Below are positions 10,626-24,095 of a DNA stretch of 64,000 bases, one piece after another (positions within the stretch are counted from its first letter, which is position 1; each line of letters begins with the position of its first letter). A program made the translations under genes and the position numbers. This stretch comes from Epiperipatus broadwayi. Taxonomy: Eukaryota > Onychophora > Udeonychophora > Euonychophora > Peripatidae. The DNA lies in assembly GCA_028023455.1 (NCBI GenBank), contig JAQFVV010012977.1, positions 282,001 to 346,000 of the forward strand. The letters run 5' to 3'. The notes beneath the pieces are model-generated. The model was not told the origin of the DNA, did not search any database, and saw only the letters and a program-made list of their open reading frames with translations.

Positions 10626-11084
10626 ATGATAGTTCACTACTGTTTGATAAGAGGGTGTCTGATGTTCAATTTCACACAAATGTTGAAATCACTTTTCAAA
10701 ATCATTGTCTCGCACACTAACTGTAGTAATATCAAGTACTAACAATTATCACACTGTCAGCATGCTTCCCTATACATCTTGGAAGCTGCTAGAAATTTGA
10801 AAAGGTTTTTTTCAGAGCATGATGTGGTGGATTCACGACAAATTTCATGTTCTCAATGAGATGGCTGTACACAACCGGTAGTTTCAAAAGACATTTTTGG
10901 TCTTATGCAGTGTTGTTATTCTTTTGTATTTGGTTTTACTTACAAGTGAGTTTGTTTTATTTGTTTTTTTTGTTGTTTGAAAATAAAAAATGTTGTTGTT
11001 GTTGATGGAATTGATACTTGTTGTTGTGATTTCTTTGAAACCCAATCAATACAAAGAGATTTTTTTGGCACTTGCATTACAGAT

Positions 11085-11860
11085 TTAAAAACCAAGTCGG
11101 CTGATAAAATACAAAAAAATTAGCTAATGATTTTTTTTGTTTTGGGTTGTTTTTTTAATTTTGTTTAAATGTTTAATTTACTATTACAAGAATAATGTCA
11201 ATTTGGAACTAAAAAAGAAAAGTGTTTGGGTTTTGTTTTTTTACTTTTCATTGGTGGCAGTGTAAAAAATAATGTTGGCTGATTACTATTTTCATGAAGT
11301 GTTTTGGGTTGTTTTTGAATTTCATTTAAATGTTGAATGTTAGTATTCAAGAATAACATAAATTTGGCAATCCAAAGAAAACTGGGTGTTTTTGGGGTTT
11401 GATTCCTTTTTTAATGAAATGATGTTTTTTATTTTTTTTTTGTTTAAACTTTTAATTTCCTATTAGAAGAATAATGTCAATTTGGAAATCCAAAGGGAAA
11501 TTGTTTTGTTTTGGGTTTGATTACTTTTTTCATGAAGTGTTTTGGATTGTTTTTTAGTTTTGTTTCAATGTTTTAATTTACTATTAAAAGAATAACGTAA
11601 ATTTGGAAACAAAAAGAAAATGTTTTTGTTTTGGTTGATTCTTTTTATAATTAAATGTTTGGGGTTGTTTTTTTAAATTTTGGTTGAAATGTTTAATTTA
11701 TTATTAGAAGAATAATGTCAATTTGGAAATAAAAAGACAATTTTGGGGGGAGTTTTTTTTTACTTTTGATTATATGTTTAATTTAGTATTATAAGAATAA
11801 TATTATTCTTGTACTAGTAAATTAAAAGTTTTAAGAAAATTAAAAAAAAAAACCACACGA
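11085..11860. repeat. Degenerate minisatellite, units of about 120 bp
   Basis: About six units share AATGTTTAATTTACTATTA, AGAATAATGTCAATTTGG and a TTTTGTTTTGGGTTTGATT block. Unit starts fall near 11168, 11331, 11449, 11572, 11690 and 11775, so spacing varies from about 118 to 163 bp. The strand is strongly T- and G-rich. No coding potential. Confidence 0.75.
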
Positions 11861-11879
11861 AAACTTTTTTTAATTTAGA

Positions 11880-13160
11880 ATGCTAAAAATAACATAAATT
11901 TTCAAAAGTAAACAAAAAAGCCGGCCTGGAAATGTTATATTAATAGGTTTTTGAACAGAAACAGCACCACCAAGCAAAGTATGACTGTTAATAGACAAAT
12001 ACCAATTAGGATATTTAATGGTCCTGAAACCTCTTATTAAAACATAGGAATTTACAAAAGCTAGAATGTCTGACAATTCTAAATATAATTGATTCAAGTA
12101 AGCAAAAAATAAAGGCAAGGAAAATTATTGTCAGAGTGGGAGAAATGTCCATTAATAACAATTATGCATTAATCCAAATTGAGATAAATAAGTATGTAGG
12201 TTATCCACACTGCCACATAGGTAATAGGTGTCTTTGTGCATGGAAAATTTTTGTGTGCCCCTCTTATTCCATAAAATAAAATTTGTAAATTGAAAGACAT
12301 TTTTCTCCCCACAGTTTCACAAGAAAACCTTGAAAATGTGGGTTTAGTCATTTAATGTATTTAGTAAATAAATCTTTCATTCATTTATTTTTATAAAATA
12401 AACCAGCACAAGATTAAAACACACATACTAAAATAAAATAAATTAATGTTTAAAAAAATAATTTTTGAAACAATAATTAAATAATACCTTGAAACAAAAA
12501 TATTTATTTAGTAATGTAAGTGGAAGTTTATTGAATTTGAAATTTTAAATCTTTTTACAATTTTCTTCTTTCAAGTTTTTATATTATTTTTTGAATAATC
12601 ATGCAAAATTGTTATTAGAGATAAAAATATTTGTAAATAAGATAATTTTTTTAAATATCTGTGTTCGTTATCATATTTAAAAGAACTCTCTGCCCCACCC
12701 ATGCACCCCATTTCCTCTTTTATTATGCTGGCTTTGATGTTAGATAAATTATTCTACTTGTATTTTATCGACTTGCTTATTAAAAATATTATCTACAGCC
12801 AGGATGTGATTCTCATAACATTCAATGACATCTTCCAAAATGGGGACAAAGAAAAGGGTCCGGTTTCTTTATTCCTTATATAATGGTTTGTTTTCACTAT
12901 ATTTTCTGAAGTGCTTATAACAAAGCTAATGCAACTCTTAGATTTACTAATATTTAGGTCAACTTTAAGAGGCATGTCAATAATTCATTAAAAATAATTA
13001 AAAATAGGTCTTGTTTGTTTAAAAATTCATTCTGAATTTTTCCTGCATAAATATGCAATTATTTATGTTTTCTATTAACAAGGTTAAATTCCTTCATTTA
13101 TAAAGTATTTATACTATTTTTTAATTTTGTATTTGCATGCCATCCCACTATCAATAAGTA
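11880..13160. other. No recognisable feature
   Basis: AT-rich DNA. Several frames of 60-82 codons (11870-12118, 12169-12351, 12701-12883, 12793-12975) overlap on opposite strands. They lack any motif and are best taken as chance. Confidence 0.5.
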
Positions 13161-13164
13161 TACT

Positions 13165-14031
13165 TTAAACCACTAAATATCACATGATCACCATCTCTTA
13201 TACTAGCACATAACTGTTATTAAACAGGCAAAACTCTCCATACAGTAGTGCCACCCTGTGTGAACCAGAGTAATCAATGAATGCCAGAATGCTTGTGCAT
13301 AAAATTCCTATCTAGTGTCTACTCATCTAATATCCCCAGACTAGTTTCTGTCTTGTGGCCTTCATCAGTGGGAGCCTTGGATCTAAGAGCTCTGCATCTA
13401 GATCTTAGGATCTAATGCAATCCTCCAGCAGGCACTTTTTATCTCTACTTAACTACAAAACTATGAGAATGAAATTGAAAACACAATAATATTTTCAATC
13501 TAAGCTCAATAGCTTATATAGCCATATGGGTCTGAACTCAGTTCAGCACGCATACATTTTGGTGTCTTTGGCTCTTTAACAACCATAGCCACTACTATCC
13601 TATTAGGCAGGATTGGTATTAAACCACTAAACATCACATAATCATCATCCTGACTAACAGGATAGTGGTGGCTGCCAAAGACACCAAAATGTATGCATGC
13701 TAAACTGAGTTCAGACCCACATGACTATATAAGCTATTCAGTTTAGATTGAAAATATTAATATTGTTTTCAATTTCATTCTCATAGTTTTGTAGTTAAGT
13801 AGAGATAAAAGGTGGCTGCTGGAGGGTTGCATTAGATCCTAAGATCTAGATGTAGTGCTGTCAGATTCAAGGCTCATCACTGATGAAGGCCACAAGCCAG
13901 AAAGTAGTCTGGGAATATTGGATGGGTAGGCACTAGATAGGGATTTTATGCACAAGCCTTCTGGCATCCATTGATTACTCTGGTTGGCACGGGATGGGAC
14001 TACTATATGGAGAGTTTTGCCTGTTTAATAA
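13165..14031. mobile_element. FB1 fold-back element, most complete copy
   Basis: The left arm (about 13218-13611) and right arm (about 13660-14030) are long inverted repeats with a short centre. The arms begin TTATTAAACAGGCAAAACTC and contain CCATACAGTAGTGCCAC, CCCAGACTAGTTTCT, GATCTTAGGATCTAATGCAA and CACCAAAATGT-type blocks. The centre repeats the TAAACCACTAAACATCACAT block also found just outside the left arm (13170-13200), so the element probably begins there. There is no ORF, so it is non-autonomous. Other copies: 855-1060, 6110-6870, 33285-33770, 36462-36655, 42890-43035, 56170-56640. The transposase family is unknown. Confidence 0.85.
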
Positions 14032-14468
14032 GTATACTATATAGTCCCTATGTTTTAAATTTTTATACGTATACCATTTATTCAATAAATTTTTAAAACT
14101 CATTAATAAACATTTGCATTTTATTTTAATAATAGATTATGTTGGGAAACTAAAAAAATATATAACACTTAGTTTTTGTTTTAGGCTCCTTCCCAATAGA
14201 ATAACGTTTAGAAGAGCTTTCGAATGATGTTATAACGTTGTTGCATTTAAAAATAAAGAAAAACTTGAAATATCATCAGAATCAAAGCCATTACCCTATA
14301 CTCCAGTCACGGACTCTTTAACCATCGGGATATATCAAACAATTATACTATTGATTTTGAAATATGATTAATAAAAGGAATTACCTACTACGCGACTACT
14401 GCAGAATTATTGAAATTATTATAGAAAATAATTTTTAAATAAGTTTATTTTTGAATAATTTGAAAATC

Positions 14469-14900
14469 TAAACATTATTATTTACATAAATTTTTTATTG
14501 ATTATTAAAACGAAATGGTGCCTATCTGTTCGATTTAGCACCATGGTAGACTACATAATATTTACTATGTTTCAAAACCATAACTAAGGTAAAAAGGGCA
14601 ATCCTCTTATATTTAAATAAAAAATATTTGCAAGTAGAATGTGTTTCTGGCAATGGAGAGTAATGGGGAAATCTGAACATTTTCATTTACATATAAATTT
14701 TATCAATTAACATGCAAAATGGTGCTAATCTGTTCAGTTTAACATAATGGTAGAATATTTTGACAATAGTCACAAGTTGAATAAATAAAATAATCCACTT
14801 ATATATAAATAAAAAATATTTGTACTCAGAACATGTTTCTAACAGTAACGTGATTCAGAAATGTAAACATTTTCATTTGCATCTACATTTTATTTATTGT
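14469..14900 (+). repeat. Tandem repeat, about 2.2 units of 190-208 bp
   Basis: Blocks reading AACATTTTCATTTACATA, AAATGGTGC, CTGTTCGATTTA and AAAAAATATTTG recur with starts near 14469, 14677 and 14864. A single related copy lies at 465-545. Confidence 0.65.
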
Positions 14901-17900
14901 CATGTCAATTTGGCCATTCCATTAATGGAGTGCCTTTATGCCCTGTACAACCTGCTCACCAGCATATGGTGGCCCTGTAGATCAGCATAAGTAATAAACG
15001 TGTAATAAAGCAGATACACTGTTTTAATTCAATTTTATTTATGTTGCAAAACAACAACTAATTGTCAATTATAGATTGTGCATTACAATGAATAATAAAG
15101 CAATTATAATTAAGGGATAACATGACAGAGAGGAAAAGAAGTGAAAGCAAAACAGCAGATAACAGTTAAATATATAAGTAAACAAAAGTGGAAGAAGAAA
15201 GGGAAGAAAGACTGATATATAAGATTACAAATTGTATTTTAGTTTTAAGGTTTTGTATAATTGACTAATGTCAACATAGAAAAATTCCAATGTGAAAACT
15301 CTACCAAATTAAATGACAAAAGATTTTTTCACAGTGAAATAATTATTGCAATTAAATTATGTGTATATAGAGATATTATTTACCTAATATATTGTATGGG
15401 AGTGAGACTTTGACCCAGATGATCTAACGTTGAGGTTTTAAAATTTTTCATTTAAGGATGCACTATGAAATACTAAAAATACAATGCCAAGATTAATCAA
15501 CATGTTCTTCAACTATCTGAATATGAGACTAGAGTCCATTCTTATAAATCACATCTTCATATGTGAAATAAAATTACAAGTCATTCTTAAAGTGTGCTTT
15601 TATAGTAAACAGGAATTTTTGGAATAGGGGTGCTAGATTCTAATGAAGTGCAACATTGAATGTTTTCATTGGGAAGATGTAGCAGTGTTTGAAATATATT
15701 GGTGTGTTACAATTAGATGGGGTGTTGGAAGTATTCAAGAATGAAAAGTTTGTTTCAGGAAAAGTTAAAAGACAATCTCACAAAAATCATACAAACAGAA
15801 TAATGGTCAAGCATTTTTATATGTAAATATATTTGTGTTTACACACCGATTTGTACAATCATACCAAAAATTATTGTATTATTATTATTTTTATTTTCAC
15901 TTTGCCTTTTTATCATTTTTTTTCCTCTTTAAGTTGGAACAACCTTATTTGTTTACAAAAACTTACTATGATTACTGATGATAATGGAGAATATTATTAT
16001 TATTTATAAAATTTTTATTATGAGTTTTGACCATATGAATTCTGTGAAATAACATAATGAATCTGCTCAACAATAAATTAGATTTAATGAGATGTGTGGT
16101 CTGCTATTGCATCAAGACATGGCAAGACATATTTGACAGAAAATCTCAAATAATGCATTTAAAAACATAATCTGCTTGTTACTTCTTCTTAGAATCAGGA
16201 AAATGTGGTACTAATCATTAAAATAAATACATTAAACTCAATTTCATAAATATCTTTCTTTAAATGCAGTTTCCAGATGGCTGAACTTAATTCTAAGTTG
16301 GGGACTCAGTGAGGAGGAAAAGTTCACATTTATAGTTTAGTTCAATATTTGTGTCTATGAATAACTTTGATATTGTCTATGAATAACTTTTTTGCATCTT
16401 AAAGCCTTATTTACCAAAGAATTAATATGAAGATGAAAGAATTTCAAAATTTCAACAAATGTAAATTTCAGTTCGTTGTCCCAAGTATATATTATGTAGA
16501 CACTCAACATTTGACTTTAATATTTAAACTGTTATTCTATATTAGAATTCAATAAATGAGCTTCATTTGCTAGAAATATAAGTTTACAAACAGAAAAATA
16601 TCTTAAAAAGTTGTATTTAAATTTACAAAACATAGAAAAATATATATAAAAGAAAATATGTAATAGGAACCACAATTTTTTGCTTATTCAATAATTACCC
16701 TAATGACATTGAACAAAGTAAATAAACAAAATCTTTGTTGATTGGATTTCATTTATAAAGCCTGAACAAATTTTTATTCCGTCATCATAAACTATGAAAT
16801 TCTGTTTGGAAATTTAAAATTATAATTTATAATTATTTAAATATCACAAAAGTACCATACTCTGTTAAAAGATCGTACCTTGATTTCACTGTCTCCAAAT
16901 TTCATAAAATGTATTAAAAAAAAATGAAACCATGAAAGTATTTCTTTTTTAATAATTAGTAAATAAATTATGAAAAAAGGTCAATTCCTTTGCTCATTGT
17001 CAACAACTATAAAAAAAGGGAACTTGTAAGTAATCTTGTAATAGCTTTCTCTAAGAATCTACCAATCAGCACATTAGAATAGATATTTACCTCCTTTGAC
17101 CAGAATTTTGGTCTGTGGAATGCTGGTCTCATATTTTTTAGACTAAAAAATTAATGTTATTTTAGTTTCAATTTCTCTGTCAAATAACTTCAAAATTACA
17201 AAAGTGGTGCTGCAAATAGCCATAGAGAAAAAAGGAAAGATGAAGGACTTTTAGTGCCACCTCCAAAGAGGTTCAAATGTATTTTGTTTAAATTAATAAA
17301 ATTCCTGAACTTTAGAAGATGAGTGAGCATTAATCTTTTACTAATAACAATGATGATAATTATATTAATGATGATTGTGATGATGGTGATGATGATGCTG
17401 ATGATGATGATAATAATAATAATATACCATTTCCCTTACTGTTTTTTTTTTATGAAACTGAGCATGAAAGAGATAATGAAGACATTTTATTCAATATACA
17501 GTTATTTATTATAAAAAGTATTAGTCATACATGTAAATATATACAGAGATAAGTTTGCATATACTATATATTTAAAAACTTTATTTCTCATAAAAATATT
17601 ATCTATACGGTTACTTTTCTTTTCTCTTTTTATGAATAAGGTTACTTTCTTCTTTGACATTTGTATCTAATGTTTTCTACAAATTTTTCTAAGATTTTTA
17701 ATGATCGATGTTTGATGAATAAATCGACTAATCTCTCCACTGAGCATATGATTCTCTAAATAGCTGGAATCCGAAGCAGTGTGGAAACAAATTGAGAATC
17801 TACCAAACATGGAAATATGATTTCTATTTGGTCTCACTGGAAATGTTAAATTTAATATTATACTTTGAATCACAAACACAAATGTTAAATTTATCATTTC

Positions 17901-18310
17901 AAGTTTATGAATTTCTATTTTTTATTTAATACATTTCACATCATAACTTACTGCAATTATGGATAATGAATTTAAGAATGTAACAAAAATGGTATTAACA
18001 ATTTATTACAAACATTTACTGACATGATATATCTGAGCAAACAAGAGTGAATAAGTTCTGATTCAAGCAAATCAAAGTCAAAGAAAATGGCTGGAAAATG
18101 TAACTAATTATATCCAGATCATAAGCAAATAGAGAAAAGTAATGGGTTACCGAATTTGAACCCTGATCAAGTGTGGGTTATCAATTTAGTGCTATATTTC
18201 TAAATTCATTCTCAATAGATTAAACAAAATAATCTCACTTTAATTTTGATAACATGCCAACTGGTTTTATAAAAGTCACATGATTCCCAAGCAATTAACT
18301 TTTTTAAAAG
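14901..18310. other. No gene; AT-rich with one GAT-rich microsatellite
   Basis: Nothing codes here. At 17350-17425 there is an imperfect GAT/AAT microsatellite, and a 63-codon methionine-rich frame (17323-17514) is simply its translation. No RNA gene or mobile element was recognised. Confidence 0.5.
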
Positions 18311-18325
18311 AAAATTCTATGCATA

Positions 18326-18436
18326 GTCTTGCGTTGTTAGCCGAGAGGTATCGCAGCCGCCATGCAAGCAAGTAGTTGGTTGCAGACGGTTGTGGGTTCG
18401 CGTCCCGGCCGATGCTATGACATATGAAAAAAAAAA
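18326..18436 (+). mobile_element. tRNA-derived SINE with poly(A) tail
   Basis: The head has an A box (TTAGCCGAGAGGT, about 18337) and a B box (GGTTCGCGTCC, about 18395), the internal promoter of RNA polymerase III. The GCCGAGAGGT pattern and long spacing suggest a class II (Ser or Leu) tRNA ancestor. The short body ends GATGCTATGACATATG and a poly(A) run of 14. A 15-bp target-site duplication, AAAATTCTATGCATA, flanks it (18311-18325 and 18437-18451). The copy at 56206-56317 differs at about one internal base, so both are young. It depends on a LINE for mobility. Confidence 0.93.
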
Positions 18437-18451
18437 AAAATTCTATGCATA

Positions 18452-20788
18452 TGATATATCAGCCAGTGGATCTTCAAAAAGAACTATAGTGCTAATGACA
18501 TGACTGTTTATTTTTGTTAGATGTTTCGAAAATCATATCAAGTATTTTGAGCGATTGTCCTTTGAAGTAGGAACATCATAAAACAATATTTCTTATATTG
18601 TTAAGATTAATAAAATGACACCTAAATAAACTTTGGCTCCTAAAAAAAAAATGGTGATGTGGGCTACTTGAAAAAAATGTGTGAATATACATACATAGAT
18701 ATATTGGTGGCAAAAGGTAATACCGAAGAGCCTGAATGCATATTATGGATCCTGACATTGTTAACCTTATTAGTTAGAGAAAATAAAAATAACCATAGGC
18801 TTAGATGACATAGGAATATCACACACACCTCATCAACTATACATTATATTGCTATTAATCCAATGAGTAAGTAGTTTAGGGTAGAAGTGGAATTGAGAAG
18901 TCAAGGTTCATGGTTAAGAGTTCAAATATGTCACTTTATAAATTACATGTCACGTGACCTTCAAAGTAACAACTATTAAAATTATTATTTATATTGCTAT
19001 CATATATTTTTTTTTGTCAGTGCACCAACACTTATTTAATTTAACCTAGATTAATCAGAGATCTTTATTTTCTATTTGATAAAATATAGATATCCAATTA
19101 CCAACCAATGGTGGATTGGCTATGAAGTGTATAGTTGAAAAAAAATATTAGACATGTTTATGACTGAACTTTTTTATGATTCATCTGACTAAGTTTGAAA
19201 CACTAGTTGTGAGTATAATTATTAAATAGAAAACTAAATTTATCATGTTAGGTTTGTGAGTTACCTTGTGTATATATGTGTTAACATATAACTAATGGTT
19301 GCAGTGGAAAAAAAACATTTTAAACCAAGTAAATTTCAAATTGTCTTCCATGTCATTTAGACGTGGATACAAACCGTTATCACTTTGGGATAGAGGAATA
19401 TGCTGAAACTTAGAATTCTTACTAGACATGCCTACCCATACAGTTCTGTTATTAACTGTTACACATATAATCTTTGGATGTAATATTTGTTATCTTCAGG
19501 GTGCTATAAAATGGACAGAAATTGCCTCGCGCTAGAGAGAGAGAGTAATGTCATGTTGTATTAAGAATACATGGAATGATATAATGGAGTGCGAAAGAAA
19601 GATGAACTCTTAATAAAATTGAAACATCACACTGATTTAATATATTCTACTTTACAATCACTAATTACTTCACACACTCATATAAATATTTTGGAACAAA
19701 AATGATAAAAATATGTAAATTAACCAGCTAGTCGATAATTAGATATATGCTTTAATAACATCGTGCTAAATTTAAAAAGTTCTGTCACGAAAATAAATGA
19801 TTAAAGATGATAAATATATTAAGGGTATAATATTTGACATTTTAAAGACAGATATTTTAATTCAAAGAAATTAATATTTCTAAACTTAATTAAAATAAAT
19901 GTTTTACTTTATTATCTGTCAATCAATATATTAACATATTTCATTAACTTCTAATTAACTTTTCATTTACGCTGATTAGTATTTATTAAAGACCATGGGA
20001 GGGCTTGGTTAATTCGAAAACAATTAAAAATTACTCACTGAGAAAATTTATTTCACCTACATAACTGTAATAAAAACTTTTTCTTTTCTTTTAACAATCA
20101 GTTGTTGATAAAACTGTTTAACGTATAGCTTTCGTTAATGATCAAATATTGTAGATTAAGTTCGTAGATATTTTGAAAGATATCGATTATCTACATCAGC
20201 TAAATATCGTTGTCACTTCTTGAAGTATCCTCTTGTCAATGAATAATGCTTTTTTTTCGCTGTTGTGACGCCATCTATGAGCTATATAGGTTAGGAGACT
20301 CTTGCTTAAATATTAAACTCTTGGCAATGTTATCATCAAAAAAAAATTATAATGATTTATTGTTTGGCAGCTCATAAGAAGCTTGCTGCATAATTATAAA
20401 GTAGATAACTAAACTACTAAGAGGAAAAACTTCACTCATCCCTAGGAGCACTTTTAAACATACATTTCCCTTCATCAAAATATATTCTCTGAAATCTAAC
20501 CTTATCGCCAAATAATTATTTATTGACATGATCTGATATACTCTACTCAAATAGAGTGAAGTGTATGATACTTTTCTAATGGTACAATGAGCAATAATGA
20601 ATTTCTTTTGCCACCACCATAATTATAATACAAAGGAATGATTTAATAATTAATGTAATAAGAAATAATGATCTCATGGTTCTTCTTGTTAATTTTGGGA
20701 CAGTATACTGTTGTGTTGTGTTGCCAAACAAATGACTGACATCCTGGTAGACTATAGAAGACATACATCCTAATATATTATAATAATA
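18452..20788. other. No recognisable feature
   Basis: AT-rich sequence with scattered short frames (18576-18758, 20347-20550, 20576-20800) that have no motif or homology I recognise. Confidence 0.45.
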
Positions 20789-21770
20789 GTAAATAAGCAT
20801 TTATTTATATAGCGCTATGTTTATAATTGTATTACATTAAAGATCAGCCTTTACAAACTATTGTGCATGTGCTTTTTACGAGTGTTAATAATAAATGAAT
20901 ACTTTCATTCCCAACAGAAGATATAGTATTTATGAAAGAACAAAATGAATCCACTTGTTCTTTCCAACCCAAATGCTTATATATGGGCAAATCTTAAATA
21001 CTGGAAATGAAAGTGTGAGAATAACCCACTCACTTTAAATTACTGTTTACGATGTCTGAATGAATGATGTCGGTGAAATTATCTGGAATTTACTAAACAT
21101 CACTCTCAAATAAAACTTAAACATATGTAAATAAGCATTTATTTATATAGTGCTATGTTTATAATTGTATTACATTAAAGAGCAGCCTTTACAAACTATT
21201 GTGCATGTGCTTTTTACGAGTGTTAATAATAAATGAATACTTTCATTCCCAACAGAAGATATAGTATTTATGAAAGAACAAAATTAATCCACTTGTTCTT
21301 TCCAACCCAAATGCTTATATATGGGCAAATCTTAAATACTGGAAATGAAAGCGTGAGAATAACCCACTCACTTTAAATTACTGTTTACGACATCTGAATG
21401 AATGACATCGACAAAATTATCTGGAATTTACTAAACATCACTCTCAAATGAAACTTAAACATATGTAAATAAGCATTTATTTATATAATGCTATGTTTAT
21501 AATTGTATTACATTAAAGATCAATCTTTACAAGCTATTGTGCATGCGCTTTTTACGAGTGTTAATAATAAATGAATACTTTCATTCCCAACACAAGATAT
21601 AATATTTTATAACCCAAATGCTTATATATGGGCAAATATTAAATACTGGAAATGAAAGTGTGAGGATAAACCACTCACTTTAAATTACTGTTTACGATGT
21701 CTGAATGAATGACGTCGGCAAAATTATCTGGAATTTACTAAATGTCACTCTCAAATGAAACTTAAACATA
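20789..21770 (+). repeat. Tandem array of 338-bp units (about 2.9 copies)
   Basis: Units start at 20789, 21127 and 21465, each with GTAAATAAGCATTTATTTATA, a spacing of exactly 338 bp. Units 1 and 2 differ at few positions. Unit 3 has lost about 30-35 bp after the ATTCCCAACACAAGATATA block. There is no coding frame. Confidence 0.93.
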
Positions 21771-21912
21771 TATAAGCATTTGGGTTGAAAACAACAAGTG
21801 GATTCATTTTGTTCTTTCATAAATACTATATCTCATGTTGGGAATGAAAGTATTCATTTATTATTAACACTCGTAAAAGTGCATGCACAATAGCTTGTAA
21901 AGGCTGATCTTT
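21771..21912 (-). repeat. Inverted partial unit closing the 338-bp array
   Basis: Starting at AAGCATTTGGGTTG, the sequence is the reverse complement of the first half of the unit, including the part missing from unit 3. It ends at a TTTAATGTAATAT block. The array thus folds back on itself. Confidence 0.88.
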
Positions 21913-21924
21913 AATGTAATATAC

Positions 21925-23880
21925 TAATAGTAATAATTACCTAAAGAAGTGTTTAATCTGCATAACAATTGCATAAAACAAAATATATAAAATTTAGAAA
22001 ATTATAGCCTTTTACCCGGGATATCACTCGAAATAATAGAAAGAAGGAGTACCTTTTATATCTTTCTATTACCCTATCAACAACACAATAAATATTTAAG
22101 TGTAATTATTGTACATTTATTAATAAAGTAAATAAATAATATGCAGTCTGAAAAATGGATTGAGTAATAATTCAAAGCAAGATTAAATAAATATTCATTT
22201 CTTTTAATTATAATCCCAGCTTTGGAATGAAACATTTATGGAATATGTTCATTTTTATCATTGAGATATTGGAGCTGCATAAGAATTTATCATCTGATTT
22301 ACCAAGAATTTTGTCTTAAATAAAAATTCTGGAGACAAGACAAATTGCATATAGAAAAACACAAAAACCAGATTTAAATAACCAACAAATACATTTACTA
22401 ACATTCTAGATACACATAAGCACAATTTATTTACAATATCATTGAAATCTATCCGCCAAGCATAGGCACTGTTAAAATATTTAGTAGGATGTCACAATGG
22501 ATAATACAAAATTGTCTCATTAACATACTATCTCTTGTAGTTATCAAACATTTGAATGAATTATCAAGCATACATTTGCTTAAAGTAAATAGTTTCAATA
22601 TTTAGCTAATTTATTTTTAATATATTCTAGCTAAATCATCCCGTTAACAAACATTTAATAAAAAAATAAGAATAGCTTAAACTATAAGCTAAGCAATACA
22701 GCTTTATGAAATATATCCTTCTGTCAGGTAACAACCTATAATACCTTTATTAGAAAACTTAACACATTACAGATTAAAATAACTTTAATCCGAAGTAGTC
22801 TACGACTGAGTTTGAACTAGCAAACTTGTATGATAATAATGACTATTGTATAATAAAAATGTATGGAACATTCATCAGAAGGCATGTACACACATATTAT
22901 ACTGGGTTTATATTCACATAATAATAATAAATATTTAACTTTAAAATGACTTACTATCCATTGGCAAATTGCTCCTGAGATGGTGATGAAAAAGGCAACA
23001 TTGTGTATGTGCATTTCCTATTATGATATGTACTAAAAATAAGCATTTGAAATTATTAATATCTTGTTGATTTGCTTGTGAACTACTGGCAAGGCACGTC
23101 AGCACAATACAGACACTGTTTCACTTAACAAAAGCACTACAAATAAAGTGCACCTTGAAGAACTAAGTATTTCAATATCTAACCTATCGTTGCCATATCA
23201 TTTCTAACAAGCACAAACAACTTCGTCTTCCACAGTGGTAAAATATTTAATAATATCATAAGGAATAGTTTAATAAAGATGGGCTCCACAGAGTAAAACA
23301 TGAATAATAATAAGGTGAATTCTGACACGTATATCTTAGGCTGAAAATTTTGTGTGGATGAGATCTCAATACATAAAAAAACTGAATACACCATGAAACA
23401 ATCCTCTCATGTGACCTAACCTTAGGGAACATACAAAAGCAATCTTGGAATATAAAACACTATCCTCTCATGGAATAAAAAAAATGTGAACAATAGGGGG
23501 AGTGTATCCATCCACCAAATGCAATAGGCAAAACAACATCAAATAAAGTCTAATGCTTGAAGGTGTAAATCCTAGACTAAATAATGGCAAGATAACAAAA
23601 TTATCACTTATAACTAGATAGCTTAATATTTACAATAAGAAAGTAACAGACATTAAACAATATCTGAAACCAACACGTTTACTATCAGTCACACGACTGT
23701 AAAAGTACTTTAAATAGCACAATAAAATGCTGTATTAAATAAGAAATACTCACACATACAATGAGCAGAATAAAAATTTATAAAGATAAAGTGGACATAA
23801 TAGCAAAGTAAATATTAATACAAATGTCTCGTAAACTTTTGGTTATATTAAAATTTAACCAAAAAATAATTATATCATAA
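21925..23880. other. No recognisable feature
   Basis: AT-rich DNA. Frames at 22817-23014 and 23179-23394 show hydrophobic residues but no motif. Confidence 0.45.
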
Positions 23881-23887
23881 TAATTAT

Positions 23888-23975
23888 AATATTAGGGTAT
23901 GAGCACAGACTTTCACATGACCCACCACTCTCCACTCCATCTAATAACACTAATACACTTAAACACATATATGTT
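23888..23975 (-). repeat. FB2 family fragment
   Basis: This is the reverse complement of about 44205-44290: the GGTATGAGCACAGACTTTCACA block, then CCACCACTCTCCACTC and ACTAATACACTT. Confidence 0.7.
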
Positions 23976-24041
23976 GAATACTTAATTGTAATAAACAACT
24001 TCCTTAATATAAACACTTTAATCAAACCAGTTTTCATCTGA

Positions 24042-24059
24042 TATTCAAACCTTCTCAAG

Positions 24060-24095
<36 letters not shown>

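Noticed and set aside
17323-17514. Methionine-rich 63-codon frame
   Set aside because: Translation of a GAT/ATG microsatellite.
20789-21912. Possible CRISPR-like or satellite RNA array
   Set aside because: Units of 338 bp with no short repeat-spacer pattern, in a eukaryotic setting; treated as a tandem repeat.
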